Shown: positions 35,422 to 47,088 of the stretch, one piece after another
Numbering within the stretch: the stretch's first letter is position 1
How the letters are laid out: each line of letters starts with the position of its first letter
Source: Bacillota bacterium
GTDB taxonomy: Bacteria > Bacillota > Dethiobacteria > DTU022 > UBA8154
Direction: 5' to 3'
NCBI GenBank assembly: GCA_012728375.1
Contig: JAAYFF010000070.1
Location: 1-64,000 of the forward strand
Length of the DNA stretch: 64,000 bases
Notes under the pieces: generated by a model
Databases searched by the model: none
What the model was told of the DNA's origin: nothing
The model's input: the letters and a program-made list of their open reading frames with translations, nothing else
Position numbers and translations under genes: made by a program

Positions 35422-36018
35422 ATGCCAAAATATTCTTCAACCATAAAAACCAGGGGCTTTTTATTTCATGAAGCTAAAAAAGCCTCTGCACTGTATTTGC
35501 AGGGTTTTACTTTTGCTGAAATTAGGCAAAAAGCAGTGGAAGAAAATATATTTCTGCTCAAGACAGAGAACCGCCGCAAAGAAATTGCTGCAACAGTCCT
35601 GGAAAGGATTGGCACGCTCGATGACTTTTTGCATAACAAGCTTGTTTACGGCATCCTGGAAACGGGCAAACAGATCGTGCTCTATTCCATTATGAAAACG
35701 GACAGACTCTTTTTTGAATTTATGCAGGAGGTTTACCGGGAGAAGCACCTGTTAAGGGACTACGTAATTACCGACAGGGATTTTAGTGCTTTTTTTTACA
35801 GAAAGGCTGAGCAGAGCAATCTGCTTATGTCCTGGACGGACTACACTTTTTATAAGTTAGGTCAGGTATACAAAAGAATCCTGTTAGAATCAGGGCTGGC
35901 TAAACGCAGTAAAAAAAAGCTTGAGATTGCCGGGGCAATCATAGAGCAGGATGTCAAACGGCATATCGTAGAAAGCGGTGACCGGATATATATTGAAGTC
36001 ATACAGGGAGAGGTTTGA
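35422..36018 (+). CDS. brxA: BREX protein BrxA (DUF1819)
   Basis: 198 aa from ATG 35422 (GAGGGGA upstream; the ORF-track start at 35332 adds an unlikely leader). The start PKYSSTIKTRGFLFHEAKKA and the body with YVITDRDFSAFFYRKAEQ match the BrxA/DUF1819 family, a small DNA-binding protein of type 1 BREX. It is the first of the six core BREX genes, immediately followed by brxB. Confidence 0.88.
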   Translation: MPKYSSTIKTRGFLFHEAKKASALYLQGFTFAEIRQKAVEENIFLLKTENRRKEIAATVLERIGTLDDFLHNKLVYGILETGKQIVLYSIMKTDRLFFEFMQEVYREKHLLRDYVITDRDFSAFFYRKAEQSNLLMSWTDYTFYKLGQVYKRILLESGLAKRSKKKLEIAGAIIEQDVKRHIVESGDRIYIEVIQGEV

Positions 36019-36019
36019 A

Positions 36020-36601
36020 ATGAAAACCATCTATGAAAGACTTGATAAAATACTCCCCCTTATTATGGACAAGCGATTCAGGGAGAACAAAGGTTTGGGC
36101 AACGAGATTGGCTTCTATATCTTTGACTATGACCCCAAAGATGAACTTATTGTCAGGGAACACATTGCCTTTCTCAAACAAAAAGTGAATAATGACAGCA
36201 CGGAAATTACAATCAGAGAGTTTGACCTTTATGAAATGATCCTGACGATACTCTTCGACAAGGGATACCTTGGAAAAGTATTCGCCATGGAAAAGGAAAA
36301 AGGGACTTCTGCCATCCTTACACCCCTGAAAAAAACCCTCCGCCTGACCCAGAAAAATGACTTGATTGTTGAACATATCAGGCAAAATACAAAACAAAAC
36401 GATATTGTGTTTTTAACTGGAGTGGGGAAATCCTGGCCCGTCATCCGTTCCCATTCCATCCTCAACACCCTGCATGCCGTTATCGAAGATGTTCCTTTGA
36501 TCATGTTCTACCCGGGAACCTATTCCGGGCAGGACCTGCATCTGTTCGATGAGATATCCGACCAGAACTACTATAGAGCTTTCAAGCTGATTGAAAGATA
36601 A
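36020..36601 (+). CDS. brxB: BREX protein BrxB (DUF1788)
   Basis: 193 aa from ATG 36020, one base after the brxA stop, with GGGAGAGG within the end of brxA. The sequence GLGNEIGFYIFDYDPKDE and the C-terminal VPLIMFYPGTYSGQDLHLFD match DUF1788. Molecular role is not established; it is required in type 1 BREX. The ORF track starts at 35978 inside brxA, which is less likely. Confidence 0.88.
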   Translation: MKTIYERLDKILPLIMDKRFRENKGLGNEIGFYIFDYDPKDELIVREHIAFLKQKVNNDSTEITIREFDLYEMILTILFDKGYLGKVFAMEKEKGTSAILTPLKKTLRLTQKNDLIVEHIRQNTKQNDIVFLTGVGKSWPVIRSHSILNTLHAVIEDVPLIMFYPGTYSGQDLHLFDEISDQNYYRAFKLIER

Positions 36602-36613
36602 GGGGGTCTGCAA

Positions 36614-39600
36614 GTGAAACTCAGAAAAATGTTTTACAAGGATATCGACCGTGATATCAAGGGAGTAATTAAGATCGGACAGGATGACGACGCCACTGTC
36701 TTCCAGGAGCTTGATGAATATGTGGTTACCCGGGAACTGAGCAGGCACTTCAGTACATTTTTTTCAGCTTATAAAGCCAGTATTAACAATTATACGGATA
36801 AAATGGGGGTTTGGATATCGGGCTTCTTCGGCAGTGGTAAATCTCACTTTTTAAAGATATTATCATACCTTCTGGCCAACAAAATGATTCACGGGCAAAA
36901 GGCCGTATCTTATTTCGACGATAAAATACAGGATCCCATGGTCCTGGCCGATATGAAAATGGCCGGCGATATTAGCACAGATGTAATATTATTTAATATC
37001 GATTCCAAATCCGATACCGACTCCAAAACAAATAAAGAATCCATCCTCAGGGTATTCAATAAGGTTTTCAACGAGCTGCAGGGATTTTGCGGTTCACTGC
37101 CCTGGCTGGCCGAACTGGAAAGGCAGATGCAAAAAGAGGGAACCTACGAATCTTTCCAAAACAAATATGCAGAGCTATCGGGGAAGTCGTGGACAGACTC
37201 CCGGGAAGATTATTATTTTGAGGAAGACAGCATTGTTGAAGCCTTGGCTGCGACGACAAAAATGAGCGTAGAATCAGCAAGGCACTGGTATCAGCGGGGA
37301 GAAGAAAATTATTCACTGAGCGTGGAGAAATTCGCCGGCAGGGTCAAAGAATATATCGAATCCAAAGGCAGAGAACACCACGTCATCTTTCTGGTGGATG
37401 AAATGGGCCAGTACATCGGCGACGACGCAGGGCTCATGCTGAACCTGCAGACTGTCGTTGAAGACCTGGGAACTTACTGTGGCGGCAAAGCCTGGGTGCT
37501 GGTAACATCGCAGCAGGATATTGATACTGTAACCCGGGTCAAGGGCCAGGACTTTTCAAAAATTCTCGGCAGATTCAACACCCGGCTCAGCCTTTCCAGT
37601 GCCAACGTAGACGAGGTTATTAAAAAAAGGATTCTCTTTAAAAATGATGTGGGCAGAGAAACCCTGAAACTACTCTATACAGAGAAAGAAGCGATCCTAA
37701 AAAACCTTATTACCTTTTCATCCGATACACCCGAGATGAAAACCTACCAGACAGCAGAAGACTTTATCGAAGTATATCCCTTTGTCCCCTACCAGTTCAG
37801 GCTGCTCCAGGCTGTTTTTACCGCTGTCAGGATACATGGCGCCAGCGGTAAACACCTGGCGGAAGGAGAACGTTCCCTTTTAAGCGCTTTTCAGGAAGCG
37901 GCCCTGCGGTTTGCAGACCGGGAAGGGGGGGCCCTTATCCCCTTCTCCGCTTTTTACGAAACCATCGAGGCTTTCCTGGATCACAACATCCGCACTGTGA
38001 TCCTGCACGCAGAGGATAATGAAAGACTCGATGATTCAGATGTAGAGGTGCTAAAACTCTTATTTCTGATTAAATGGGTCAAGGAAATGCCCGCCAACCT
38101 GGAAAATTTAGCTACGCTCATGGTCAGGCATATCGACGAAGACATCATTGAACGGAAAAAGCAGATCGAAACATCCCTGGAGAAGCTTCTGAAAGAAACC
38201 CTGGTGCAGAAAAACGGCAACGTCTATTTGTTCCTAACCCATGAAGAGCAGGATGTTAACAGGGAGATCAAAAACATCCCGGCAGACCTGGGTGAGGTTG
38301 TAAAAAACATTGGAGAAGAGATCTTTAGCGGCATCTACAATGAAAAAAAATTCAGGTATAATGCCCGGTATCATTTCGACTTTAACAAGACGATCGATGA
38401 CCGGAACCTTTCCCTGCAAAAAAATGAGATCGGGGTCAAAATAATTACCCCGTATTTTGATATGGGCAAAGAATTAAGCGAACTGGACTTGAAAATGATG
38501 TCGGGCAGGGAAAGCAACTTAATCATCAAACTCCCGCCTGATACCACGGCTCTTGAAGAAATGGAGGAAATCTATAAGATTCAGGCTTATCTGACCCGCA
38601 AGGGAGGTGCGGCTGTAACCCCTGAAATTGAAGAAATAAAAATCCGCAAGACGCGGGAAGTAAGTGAAAGAAAAGAAAGGGTTACCGTCCTGCTAATCGA
38701 AGCCCTCAAAGAAGCAGACTTTTACGCCAACTCCCAGAAAATTAACCTGAAATCCAAAAGCCCTGCAGAGCGGATCAACAACGGACTTAAAACATTAATC
38801 GACGGTATCTATAACAAACTCAGCTACATTGACAGTTTTATCGAAAGCAACAAAGAACTGCAGGATATTTTACAGGATGATAATGCCCAGTTGACACTGG
38901 GAGGCGATGATGATCTCCCGAATAAACTGGCCCTGGATGAGGTTGGCAATCACATTGGAAAAAGCACCCAGCGGAATATCCCCGTAACCATGAAGAGCCT
39001 GCTGGATTTATACACAAAAGCACCGTACGGCTGGTTGGAGAATGATATCCGCGGGCTCGTGCTCAGGCTCTTTAAATCCCAGGAAATCAAGCTGCAGTTG
39101 TCCGGTGAATATCTAAGCCCAACCGATAAGGACCTGGTGCAATATACAATCAAAAAAGATTATACAGACAGGCTTATCATCAAAAAAAGGACGAAAACAC
39201 CGGAAAAGCTGCTGCAAAATGCCCGCAAGCTGATTAAAGAAGTGTTTAACGTAGCGGCCGTTCCTGACGACGAAGACGGTTTAATGCAGCGTTTTAAAGA
39301 GCTGTCCAGGGATGAGCTTGGTGAAATTAAGGAACTGCTGGTTCACTACAAGAACGAATATTATCCGGATAAAAAAGTTTTGGAAGAGGGTAAGGCCCTG
39401 TTTGAGGAGATTCTTGAAATCAGGGATGTGCTGCAGTTTTATGAAAAGTTATCGGAACTAAAAGAAGAACTGCTGGATTATGAAGAAAACATTATTGATG
39501 TAAAAAACTTTTTTAAAAATCAACAGGGGTATTTTGACCGGGCACTCCAAAACATGGATATCTACGAAAAAAATAAATCCTACGTGCTGGACAACGAAAC

Positions 39601-40144
39601 CATCCAAACAGTAAAAGAGGTTCAAGATATCATTTATGCTGCCAAACCTTATACTAAAATATCAAAACTACCCGAGCTGCTGGATGATTTCAGAAGCAAA
39701 TTCGTCAAGCTCCTGGAAAAAGAAATTGAGCCGGTAAGGAGCGTTATTGAAAGTGATCGGAAAAAAGTAATGGAGGAGTTGGAAAAGCATTCCTTTAAAG
39801 ATGAACTTTCTTCTAGGTTCCATGACAGTTTTAAAGACCTGCTGGAACGGCTGGAGGCCTGCAATGATTTCTATCAAGCCATCGCCATGAAAGAAGAGTC
39901 GGACCGCTTGAAGCTGCGCTGCTTTGACCATATTGAAAAGATAAGACAGGAGAAAGAAAGGGAAGAGCAGGGGCGCGAAAAAGTAAAAACTCCACCCAAA
40001 AAAGTGGTAACCGTCAGTATTGCAAACATCTTTCATGGCGCAAGGACATTAGAATCCAGGGAAGATGTAGAACAGTTACTTAACTATCTGAGGCAGCAAC
40101 TGTTAAGCAAATTGCAGGAAAATACAAGGGTAAAGCTCATTTAA
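36614..40144 (+). CDS. brxC: BREX ATPase BrxC (PglY-like P-loop protein)
   Basis: 1176 aa from GTG 36614 with AGGGGGT upstream. Walker [13 protein letters not shown] lies at about residues 68-79 and a Walker-B-like [16 protein letters not shown] at about 255. Long helical C-terminal regions (residues about 880-1120) are rich in Glu and Lys. Length and motifs fit BrxC, a large AAA-like ATPase that works with PglX and PglZ in modification and exclusion of phage DNA. Intact, 12 bases after brxB. Confidence 0.92.
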   Translation: MKLRKMFYKDIDRDIKGVIKIGQDDDATVFQELDEYVVTRELSRHFSTFFSAYKASINNYTDKMGVWISGFFGSGKSHFLKILSYLLANKMIHGQKAVSYFDDKIQDPMVLADMKMAGDISTDVILFNIDSKSDTDSKTNKESILRVFNKVFNELQGFCGSLPWLAELERQMQKEGTYESFQNKYAELSGKSWTDSREDYYFEEDSIVEALAATTKMSVESARHWYQRGEENYSLSVEKFAGRVKEYIESKGREHHVIFLVDEMGQYIGDDAGLMLNLQTVVEDLGTYCGGKAWVLVTSQQDIDTVTRVKGQDFSKILGRFNTRLSLSSANVDEVIKKRILFKNDVGRETLKLLYTEKEAILKNLITFSSDTPEMKTYQTAEDFIEVYPFVPYQFRLLQAVFTAVRIHGASGKHLAEGERSLLSAFQEAALRFADREGGALIPFSAFYETIEAFLDHNIRTVILHAEDNERLDDSDVEVLKLLFLIKWVKEMPANLENLATLMVRHIDEDIIERKKQIETSLEKLLKETLVQKNGNVYLFLTHEEQDVNREIKNIPADLGEVVKNIGEEIFSGIYNEKKFRYNARYHFDFNKTIDDRNLSLQKNEIGVKIITPYFDMGKELSELDLKMMSGRESNLIIKLPPDTTALEEMEEIYKIQAYLTRKGGAAVTPEIEEIKIRKTREVSERKERVTVLLIEALKEADFYANSQKINLKSKSPAERINNGLKTLIDGIYNKLSYIDSFIESNKELQDILQDDNAQLTLGGDDDLPNKLALDEVGNHIGKSTQRNIPVTMKSLLDLYTKAPYGWLENDIRGLVLRLFKSQEIKLQLSGEYLSPTDKDLVQYTIKKDYTDRLIIKKRTKTPEKLLQNARKLIKEVFNVAAVPDDEDGLMQRFKELSRDELGEIKELLVHYKNEYYPDKKVLEEGKALFEEILEIRDVLQFYEKLSELKEELLDYEENIIDVKNFFKNQQGYFDRALQNMDIYEKNKSYVLDNETIQTVKEVQDIIYAAKPYTKISKLPELLDDFRSKFVKLLEKEIEPVRSVIESDRKKVMEELEKHSFKDELSSRFHDSFKDLLERLEACNDFYQAIAMKEESDRLKLRCFDHIEKIRQEKEREEQGREKVKTPPKKVVTVSIANIFHGARTLESREDVEQLLNYLRQQLLSKLQENTRVKLI

Positions 40145-40163
40145 CGGTTGGGGAGGCATTGCA

Positions 40164-43100
40164 GTGAATAAATCAGCCCTGAAAAACTTTGCCGTGCGGG
40201 CAAGAAAAAGACTTATTGAGGAAGTAACACAAAAAGCCTACGAAGCAGGCATTACAAAAGATAAAATCCACAATATAGAAACCTTTGAAGGTGGCTTTAA
40301 AGTTAAAGACAGGGAGAACGGCAAAGTTTTCAAGAAATATGAAGCCAAGCAAAGGAAAAAGCTGCTTGAGAAAATAAATGAAAAGGGATTCGACCAGGTC
40401 ATGGAAGAGGTAGCCTATACCTGGTTTAACCGTTTCATTGCCCTGCGGTTTATGGAAATAAATAATTATCTCCCCACGGAAGTACGGGTTCTTTCTTCGC
40501 TGCAGCCCGGGAAAAAAGAGCCTGACATCATCCGGGAGGCCTTGAACATTGACCTGGATGTAGACAGGGAAATAGTTTTCCGTCTCCAGGACAGCGGTGA
40601 CACGGAAGATCTTTATAAATATCTTCTTATCCGGCAGTGCAACCAGCTAGGCGAGATCATGCCTGCAGTGTTTGAACAGATTGAAGACTATACGGAGCTG
40701 TTATTGCCGGATAACCTGCTGGCAGAGGGCTCCGTAATCAGGGATCTGGTTGACGGCATCGACGAATACGACTGGAAAATTGAATTAAGCGATGCTGAAC
40801 AGGGAATGGAAGCTGAAAAGGGCGAGCACGGCATTGAAATAATCGGCTGGCTCTATCAGTATTACATCTCGGAGAAAAAAGACGAAGTATTTGCCGGGCT
40901 GAAGAAAAACATCAAGATTACTAAGGAGAACATCCCTGCCGCCACTCAGCTATTTACCCCCAAGTGGATCGTCAAATACATGGTGGAAAACTCCCTGGGC
41001 CGCCTCTGGCTGGAGTCCCATCCTGATAAGGATTTGCAGGCGAAGTGGAAATATTACCTGGAAGAAGCGGAGCAGGAGCCGGAAGTGCAGAAACAGCTGG
41101 AAGAGCTGAAAAACCCCAACCTGAACCCCGAAGAGATAAAAATACTGGACCCTGCCATGGGCAGCGGGCACATCCTTGTCTATGCTTTTGATGTTCTCTA
41201 CGATATTTACCTCCGTGCCGGTTACCCGGAACGGCAGATCCCGGGACTGATCCTGGAGAAGAACCTTTACGGCCTGGAGATAGACGACCGGGCGGGCCAG
41301 CTGGCCTCATTTGCCCTGCTTATGAAAGCCAGGAGCAAGAACAGGCGCATCTTCAGGCATGCTCCCAGGCTGAATTTGTGTTCCATTCAGGAGAGTAACG
41401 GGATTCCCCGTAAGGCTGTGGACTATCTGGTTGACTCCAAAGACACGGGAATAGTGGAATACATGCGCCGGGAAGAAGTGGAGTATTTAATCGATGTCTT
41501 TCATGACGCCAAGGAATACGGCTCCATCCTCGAGGTGAAGGAGATTGATTTTGATGCTCTGGAGCAGAGAGTAGAAGAAATAGGAAAGACTGCTCCGGAA
41601 GATATCTTCGAGTATATGTATTTGGATAGAGATGTTATTTTGGAAAAGCTACCCCCTTTAATTAAGCAGGGGAGGATTATGAGCCAGAAATATGATGTTG
41701 TGTGTACGAATCCGCCGTATATGGGCAATACAGGTATGGATAAAAAATTATCAAATTGTATTAAACATAATTATGCTAATAGCAAGAATGATTTATTTGC
41801 AGTATTTATGGAAAAAGGTCTAAGACTTGTTAAAAATAACTGTTTTCTGTCTATGATAACACAGCATTCATGGATGTTTTTATCAAGTTTTAAAAGCCTG
41901 AGAAAAACAGTTTTATCTATTGATATAATTAATTTAATACATTTGGGGGCTAGAGCTTTTGAAGAAGTCGGGGGTGCAATAGTACAAACAGCAGCATTTG
42001 TCTTAAGAAATTGTAATACCTATCGATATAAAGCAACCTTCTCCAACCTGGTTGATTATTTAAGTCAACAGAGTAAAGAAGTTGCTTTTAAAGACAAAAA
42101 GAACTTATTTAGTCTATTTAGAGAATCATTTAAGAAAATACCAAGTTACCCAATTGCATATTGGGTAAGTGATAGATTAATTAATGTTTTTAATGAAGGT
42201 AATAACATTAATAAATATGTTGATTCATTCCAAGGAATTATTACAGGTGATAATGAAAAATTCTTACGGTTGTGGACGGAAGTTAACAGAATTAAAATAC
42301 CTGTTTGTGCCTCAAACATTAATAACATTAATTTAAAAAAGCAATATTGGATTCCATATAACAAAGGGGGAGACTTTAGAAAATGGTATGGCAATCAAGA
42401 CTATGTTGTTTATTGGAAAAAATGGTCCTGAAGACAAAACTAGAGGAAAAAAAACTTTTCAAGAATACTATTTACGTGAATATGTATCATGGTCATATAC
42501 AGTTTCAACTACATTAGCTTGCAGATATTATCCTAATGGATTCTTATGGGACGTAAGAGGATCAGGCATTATGGATAAGTCCGGTTATCTATTATATCTA
42601 CAAGCTCTTATCAGCAGTAAAGTTGGAATATATTTGTTAAAAGTTATTAATTCTACGTTGAGTTGTCAAGTTGAAAATATCCTGCAAATTCCAATATTAG
42701 ATGATAGTATTCAAAAAAATTATATTGATGCGATAGTAAGGAAAAATATTGATATTTCCAAAACCGACTGGGACTCCTTTGAAACCTCCTGGGATTTCCA
42801 GAAGCATCCCCTCTTAACCCATAAAAATAACACAACCACCATAGAACAAGCCTTTGAAAACTGGTCTAATTTCACCGAAGCCCAATTCAACCAGCTCAAG
42901 CAAAACGAAGAAGAGCTGAACCGCATCTTTATCGATATCTATGGCCTGCAGGATGAGCTGACCCCCGAAGTGGAGGATAAAGACATCACCATCCGCAAGG
43001 CCGACAGGGAGCGGGAGATCAAATCCTTCATCTCCTATGGGGTGGGCTGCATGTTCGGCCGCTATTCCCTGGACAAAGAAGGGCTCATTTATGCCGGCGG

Positions 43101-43815
43101 GGACTTCAACGAGCAGTTTCGCCTGGAAAACGGGATATGGCAGATCAACACCGGTGACGCCTGGATCCCATCATCCATCGAAATAACAAAAGACAACATT
43201 ATCCCCATCGCCGACGGGGACTACTTTGAGGACGACATCCTGGAACGGTTCATCGCCTTCGTTAAAACCTCCTTCGGAGCGGAAACCCTGGAGAAAAATC
43301 TTAACTACATCGCAGAAACACTGGGCATGAAAACAACGGAAACGCCCCGGCAGGCCATCCGTCGCTACTTCCTCAAGGATTTCTACAAGGATCATGTCAG
43401 GATCTATAAAAAACGGCCCATCTACTGGCTTTTTGACAGCGGCAAGGAAAACGGCTTCAAAGCCCTTATCTACCTGCACCGCTACGATCCCTTTACCGTG
43501 GCCCGGGTACGGACAGACTACTTGCACAAGCAGCAGAAAAAATATGAAGGGGAGATAAACCATCTGGATATCCTTATGGATTCCAATATCTCCGACAGAG
43601 GGAAGGCTAAAGCCAGGAAAAGAAAAGAGCAAATTTTAAAGCAGCTAAAGGAATGCAGGATTTACGACCAGGCCATCGCCCATGTGGCGAACCGGAAGAT
43701 TGACCTCGATCTGGATGACGGGGTAAAAGTAAACTATGCCAAATTCCAGGCTGTGGAAATTCCCCAGGAAGCCGGCAAAAAGCCATTAAAAGCAGACTTG
43801 TTGGCTAAAATATAA
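40164..43815 (+). pseudogene. pglX: BREX adenine methyltransferase PglX, split by frameshift at an A6 tract
   Basis: Class I adenine-N6 methyltransferase that marks host DNA in BREX. The ORF track shows two overlapping frames, 40164-42431 and 42388-43815. Together they give about 1216 aa, the usual PglX size. SAM motif I is [17 protein letters not shown] (about residue 325) and the catalytic motif is TNPPYMGN (about 515). At 42417-42422 the run TGG-AAAAAA-TGG switches frame. Removing one A gives [18 protein letters not shown] with continuous homology. Starts at GTG 40164 with GGGGAGG upstream. The region from about 41.7 to 42.75 kb is clearly AT-rich compared with both flanks. Either phase variation, recent inactivation or a sequence error. 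Confidence 0.9.
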
Positions 43816-43851
43816 TTTGGGGACTATTATAAGACAGAGGAGGTTTTGGGC

Positions 43852-44163
43852 ATGGGTGCAGTTAAAAAAATCAATATTTCCGATGCTGTCATTGCCTCAT
43901 TTTGCCGCAAACATCATATCAAAAAACTTGCGTTATTTGGATCGGCTTTGCACGGGGATTTACAAAAGGCCGGCGATATTGATCTTTTGGTGGAATTTGA
44001 AGAAGAGCATATACCGGGGTTCTTTGAGTTAGTGGAAATGGAAGATGAGCTTTCTTCTCTGTTGGGCGGACACAAGATAGATATGAGGACTCCCAATGAT
44101 TTAAGCCGCTATTTTCGCCACGAAGTGTTGGATTCAGCGGAGGTGCTGCATGTTGAAGCATGA
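43852..44163 (+). CDS. MNT-type nucleotidyltransferase antitoxin (MntA-like), BREX-embedded
   Basis: 103 aa from ATG 43852 with AGGAGG eight bases upstream; the ORF-track start 43846 is a TTG closer to that site. ALFGSALHGDLQKAGDIDLLVEF carries the GSxxx...DIDLLV nucleotidyltransferase motif. It overlaps the HepT gene downstream by 14 bases. Sits between pglX and pglZ, an unusual place inside a core BREX operon. Expected role: AMPylate or otherwise block the HepT toxin. Confidence 0.87.
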   Translation: MGAVKKINISDAVIASFCRKHHIKKLALFGSALHGDLQKAGDIDLLVEFEEEHIPGFFELVEMEDELSSLLGGHKIDMRTPNDLSRYFRHEVLDSAEVLHVEA

Positions 44164-44515
44164 CCTGGTAAGGGTAAAGCACATGCGTGATGGGGCTGAG
44201 GAGATACAAAAATTTATCCAGGGCAAGACAAAAAATGACCTGGAGCATGACAGGATGTTAAGCCTTGCCATCGTCCAATTGCTTGAGATAATTGGGGAGG
44301 CAGCCAATAAAGTAACGCCGGAATTTTGTGCTAAATACACTCAGATTCCTTGGAAGTCTGTTGTAGGGATGAGAAACCGTCTTATACATGGCTATTTCGA
44401 TATAGACCTGAACATTGTTTGGAAGACGGTAGTTGATGAAATACCATCCCTGAACAAGGCATTAACAGAGATTATAAAAACCGAAGAGTTTGCTGACGGT
44501 GAAACAGCAGAGTAG
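44150..44515 (+). CDS. HepT-like HEPN toxin (DUF86), BREX-embedded
   Basis: 121 aa, mostly helical. The DUF86 signature WKSVVGMRNRLIHGYFDID contains the RX4HXY motif (RNRLIHGY) of HepT ribonucleases. LLEIIGEAANKV is also typical. It forms a toxin-antitoxin pair with the overlapping MNT gene and lies 8 bases before pglZ, so it is probably transcribed with BREX. Confidence 0.88.
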   Translation: MLKHDLVRVKHMRDGAEEIQKFIQGKTKNDLEHDRMLSLAIVQLLEIIGEAANKVTPEFCAKYTQIPWKSVVGMRNRLIHGYFDIDLNIVWKTVVDEIPSLNKALTEIIKTEEFADGETAE

Positions 44516-44523
44516 GTGACACA

Positions 44524-47079
44524 ATGAACCTGATCGAGGTGAAAAAAATACTGGAAGATCATTTTAACGAACAACCATCCAATGGTGCCAGACGAAACAT
44601 TATCTTCTGGTATGATGAAGAGGGTCAGTTTGCCCTTGATATCGATACTATTGAGCTGGAGAACGCCCGTATTCTAAAACTCCATGAAAACAACGCTTTC
44701 CAAATCAAATACCAGCTGGAAAAGGTGGATCCGGATTCAAACTACCTGGTTTATTCCCCGCTGCCAAAACCTGTGCACAGGGATAACTGGCTCCTTGATA
44801 TACTCAAATACAGCAAGGAGTTCTCCACGGATAAAGCCGTTCTGATCATGCGGGACTTTGGTGTAAAAGACCCGGCCCTGACCGATATCTTTCGTAAGTA
44901 TCTTAAGTTTTTTGACAATCAGGAGCGTTATAAAAAATTTGCCTCTTACGGTATGGATATCTTTACAAAGGAGGGGATCCATACTGCTGTTATGTCCGTC
45001 TTGTGCAAACTGCCGGTTGCGGATTTTGAACAGGTGGTCCGAAAAGTGCTCATCGGGGAGACAAAGGCGCAGAACAAATATTTAGAGGCAATCAACAGCT
45101 TCGGCGATCCGGGTTCTTTCTGGGAGTTGGCTGAAAAACGTTATGGCTATACCGATGAACAAAGGTCCCTGGAAAAGTTACTGCTCATGCTGCTTGTTAC
45201 TCACTTGAGCTACAACCTTGAAGAAAAACTGCCCGAAACTTGGCAACAATTAGTGAGGCTAAAAAAAACAGACAGTATGATTTTTGTCAACAGTTTTATG
45301 AACCATACCGCTGACAGCAAATATTATGATGTCCTCTCCTGTCATGCAGAAGAAATATTAAAAGTTAGAAACTATATCGACAAATGGGACATGGAAAAAT
45401 ATCTGGAATGTGATACATTTAGAGCCTTTGATCAGGCTATCCTGGCTAAGCTTAGGGATAACCTTCTGGAAGATATCGGTGAGTTTGACAAATATCGCAG
45501 GATTATCAATAAACGAAGGACGAGCCATTGGTTTGCAGAACTGGAAGATGAGTATGAGGCACTCTACTATGCCGTGGCATTATTGGAGGCAGAAAAGAAA
45601 ACAGGCAAAGAAATTAAAGTTTCAACTGCTTTTGAGCTGGTCCATACATATGCTAACGAGTATTTTCTGCTGGATCAATATTACAGGAAGTTTTACCTGC
45701 ACTATGACAATATGAGCAACAAAGAGCATTTTGCAGGGCTGGCAGAAAAAGTTGAAAATACCTATGCCTATTGGTTCTTAGACGAACTCTCTGTAAAATG
45801 GTCTGAGGCCTTGGCAAATCAACTGCCGCAAGGTTATCCCCTGGCAGGAGTTAAGCAGCAGAAAAATTTCTACAGTGATCATATCTCACCCCATGTTGAT
45901 AATGATGAACGGGTTTTTGTCATTATCTCCGACGGCTTGCGCTATGAAATTGGCCAGGAACTGCAGCTTCTTTTACAGCAGGAAATGCGGGGTACAGCCC
46001 AGCTTTCCTTTATGCAGGGAATGGTTCCTTCCACAACCAAAATGGGCATGGCCGGCCTGTTACCCGGAAAAGTAACGGAGATCAATGATCATGCAGATGT
46101 AATAAAGGACGGCATTAATACCCAGGGAACAGAAAACAGGCAAAAGCTCCTTTCCATGAAAAGTCAGCGTGCGGTAGCCATCCAGTACCAGGATATGGCA
46201 GATATGAAAAGGGCTGAATACAAAGAAGCCTTTGAAGGAAACAGGCTGATCTACATCTACCATAACGTGATTGATGCAAGCGGTGATAAAAGCATCACAG
46301 AGCGGGAAGTGTTTAATGCTGCAGAAAAGGCCTTGCAGGAGCTGCTCCAATTGGTCAGGAACCTGGTGAACCATGTCAGTGCCACCAATATCTATATCAC
46401 CGCAGATCACGGTTTTATCTATCGAAGGTCCCCCCTGCAAGAGCATGATAAGCTAAGCAAGCATGACACCGAAGCGATGGAAGCAGGAAGGAGATTCCTT
46501 TTAACCACTGCAGCCTTTGATTTTGAAGGCGCCCTTTCCATTTCCATGGATTACCTTTTGGGTGAGCAGACTGCTCTTACAGCAATTGTGCCCAGGGGTG
46601 TGATCAGGTATAAGGTCCAGGGGCCGGGAGCCAACTATGTCCACGGCGGCGCCTCTCTGCAAGAGATAATCATTCCTTTAATCAAGTTCAAATATGTACG
46701 GAAAGATGCTTACAGGGCAACAAAAGTTACGGTTAAGCTGACCAATATCTCCAGAAAGATCACCAACCGCATTACCTTCCTGGAATTTTTACAGACCGAT
46801 AAGGTTGAGGAGAAAAAATTGCCGCTTAAGCTCAAGCTTTATTTTGCCGATGCGAAAGGAAAGCGAATTTCCAATGAAAACATTATTATTGCCGACAGTA
46901 GTTCGAAACAGCCCCAGGAGCGTACTTTCCGGGAGAAGTTTACCCTGAAAGATATGGCTTATGATAAAAGCGAACACTATTATTTAATCATGGAGGACGA
47001 GGAAGAATCTGTAGAAAAGATATACGAAAAGATACCCTTTACCATAGATTTACTCATCAGTGACGATTTTAATTTTTAA
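44524..47079 (+). CDS. pglZ: BREX protein PglZ (alkaline phosphatase superfamily)
   Basis: 851 aa. The PglZ domain has VFVIISDGLRYEIGQEL (metal-binding Asp, about residue 463), MVPSTTKMGMAGLLPG and ITADHGFIYRR (about 627), the conserved points of the alkaline-phosphatase fold. A long N-terminal helical region precedes it. In type 1 BREX PglZ contacts PglX and BrxC and is essential for host modification. ATG 44524 follows GTAGGTGA in the end of hepT. Confidence 0.93.
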   Translation: MNLIEVKKILEDHFNEQPSNGARRNIIFWYDEEGQFALDIDTIELENARILKLHENNAFQIKYQLEKVDPDSNYLVYSPLPKPVHRDNWLLDILKYSKEFSTDKAVLIMRDFGVKDPALTDIFRKYLKFFDNQERYKKFASYGMDIFTKEGIHTAVMSVLCKLPVADFEQVVRKVLIGETKAQNKYLEAINSFGDPGSFWELAEKRYGYTDEQRSLEKLLLMLLVTHLSYNLEEKLPETWQQLVRLKKTDSMIFVNSFMNHTADSKYYDVLSCHAEEILKVRNYIDKWDMEKYLECDTFRAFDQAILAKLRDNLLEDIGEFDKYRRIINKRRTSHWFAELEDEYEALYYAVALLEAEKKTGKEIKVSTAFELVHTYANEYFLLDQYYRKFYLHYDNMSNKEHFAGLAEKVENTYAYWFLDELSVKWSEALANQLPQGYPLAGVKQQKNFYSDHISPHVDNDERVFVIISDGLRYEIGQELQLLLQQEMRGTAQLSFMQGMVPSTTKMGMAGLLPGKVTEINDHADVIKDGINTQGTENRQKLLSMKSQRAVAIQYQDMADMKRAEYKEAFEGNRLIYIYHNVIDASGDKSITEREVFNAAEKALQELLQLVRNLVNHVSATNIYITADHGFIYRRSPLQEHDKLSKHDTEAMEAGRRFLLTTAAFDFEGALSISMDYLLGEQTALTAIVPRGVIRYKVQGPGANYVHGGASLQEIIIPLIKFKYVRKDAYRATKVTVKLTNISRKITNRITFLEFLQTDKVEEKKLPLKLKLYFADAKGKRISNENIIIADSSSKQPQERTFREKFTLKDMAYDKSEHYYLIMEDEEESVEKIYEKIPFTIDLLISDDFNF

Positions 47080-47088
47080 GATGAGCAG

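Noticed and set aside
42388-42431. Programmed ribosomal frameshifting in pglX
   Set aside because: The needed shift is +1 at A6. No supporting slippery context, stop-codon pause or structure was recognised, so a tract-length change or sequence error is more likely.
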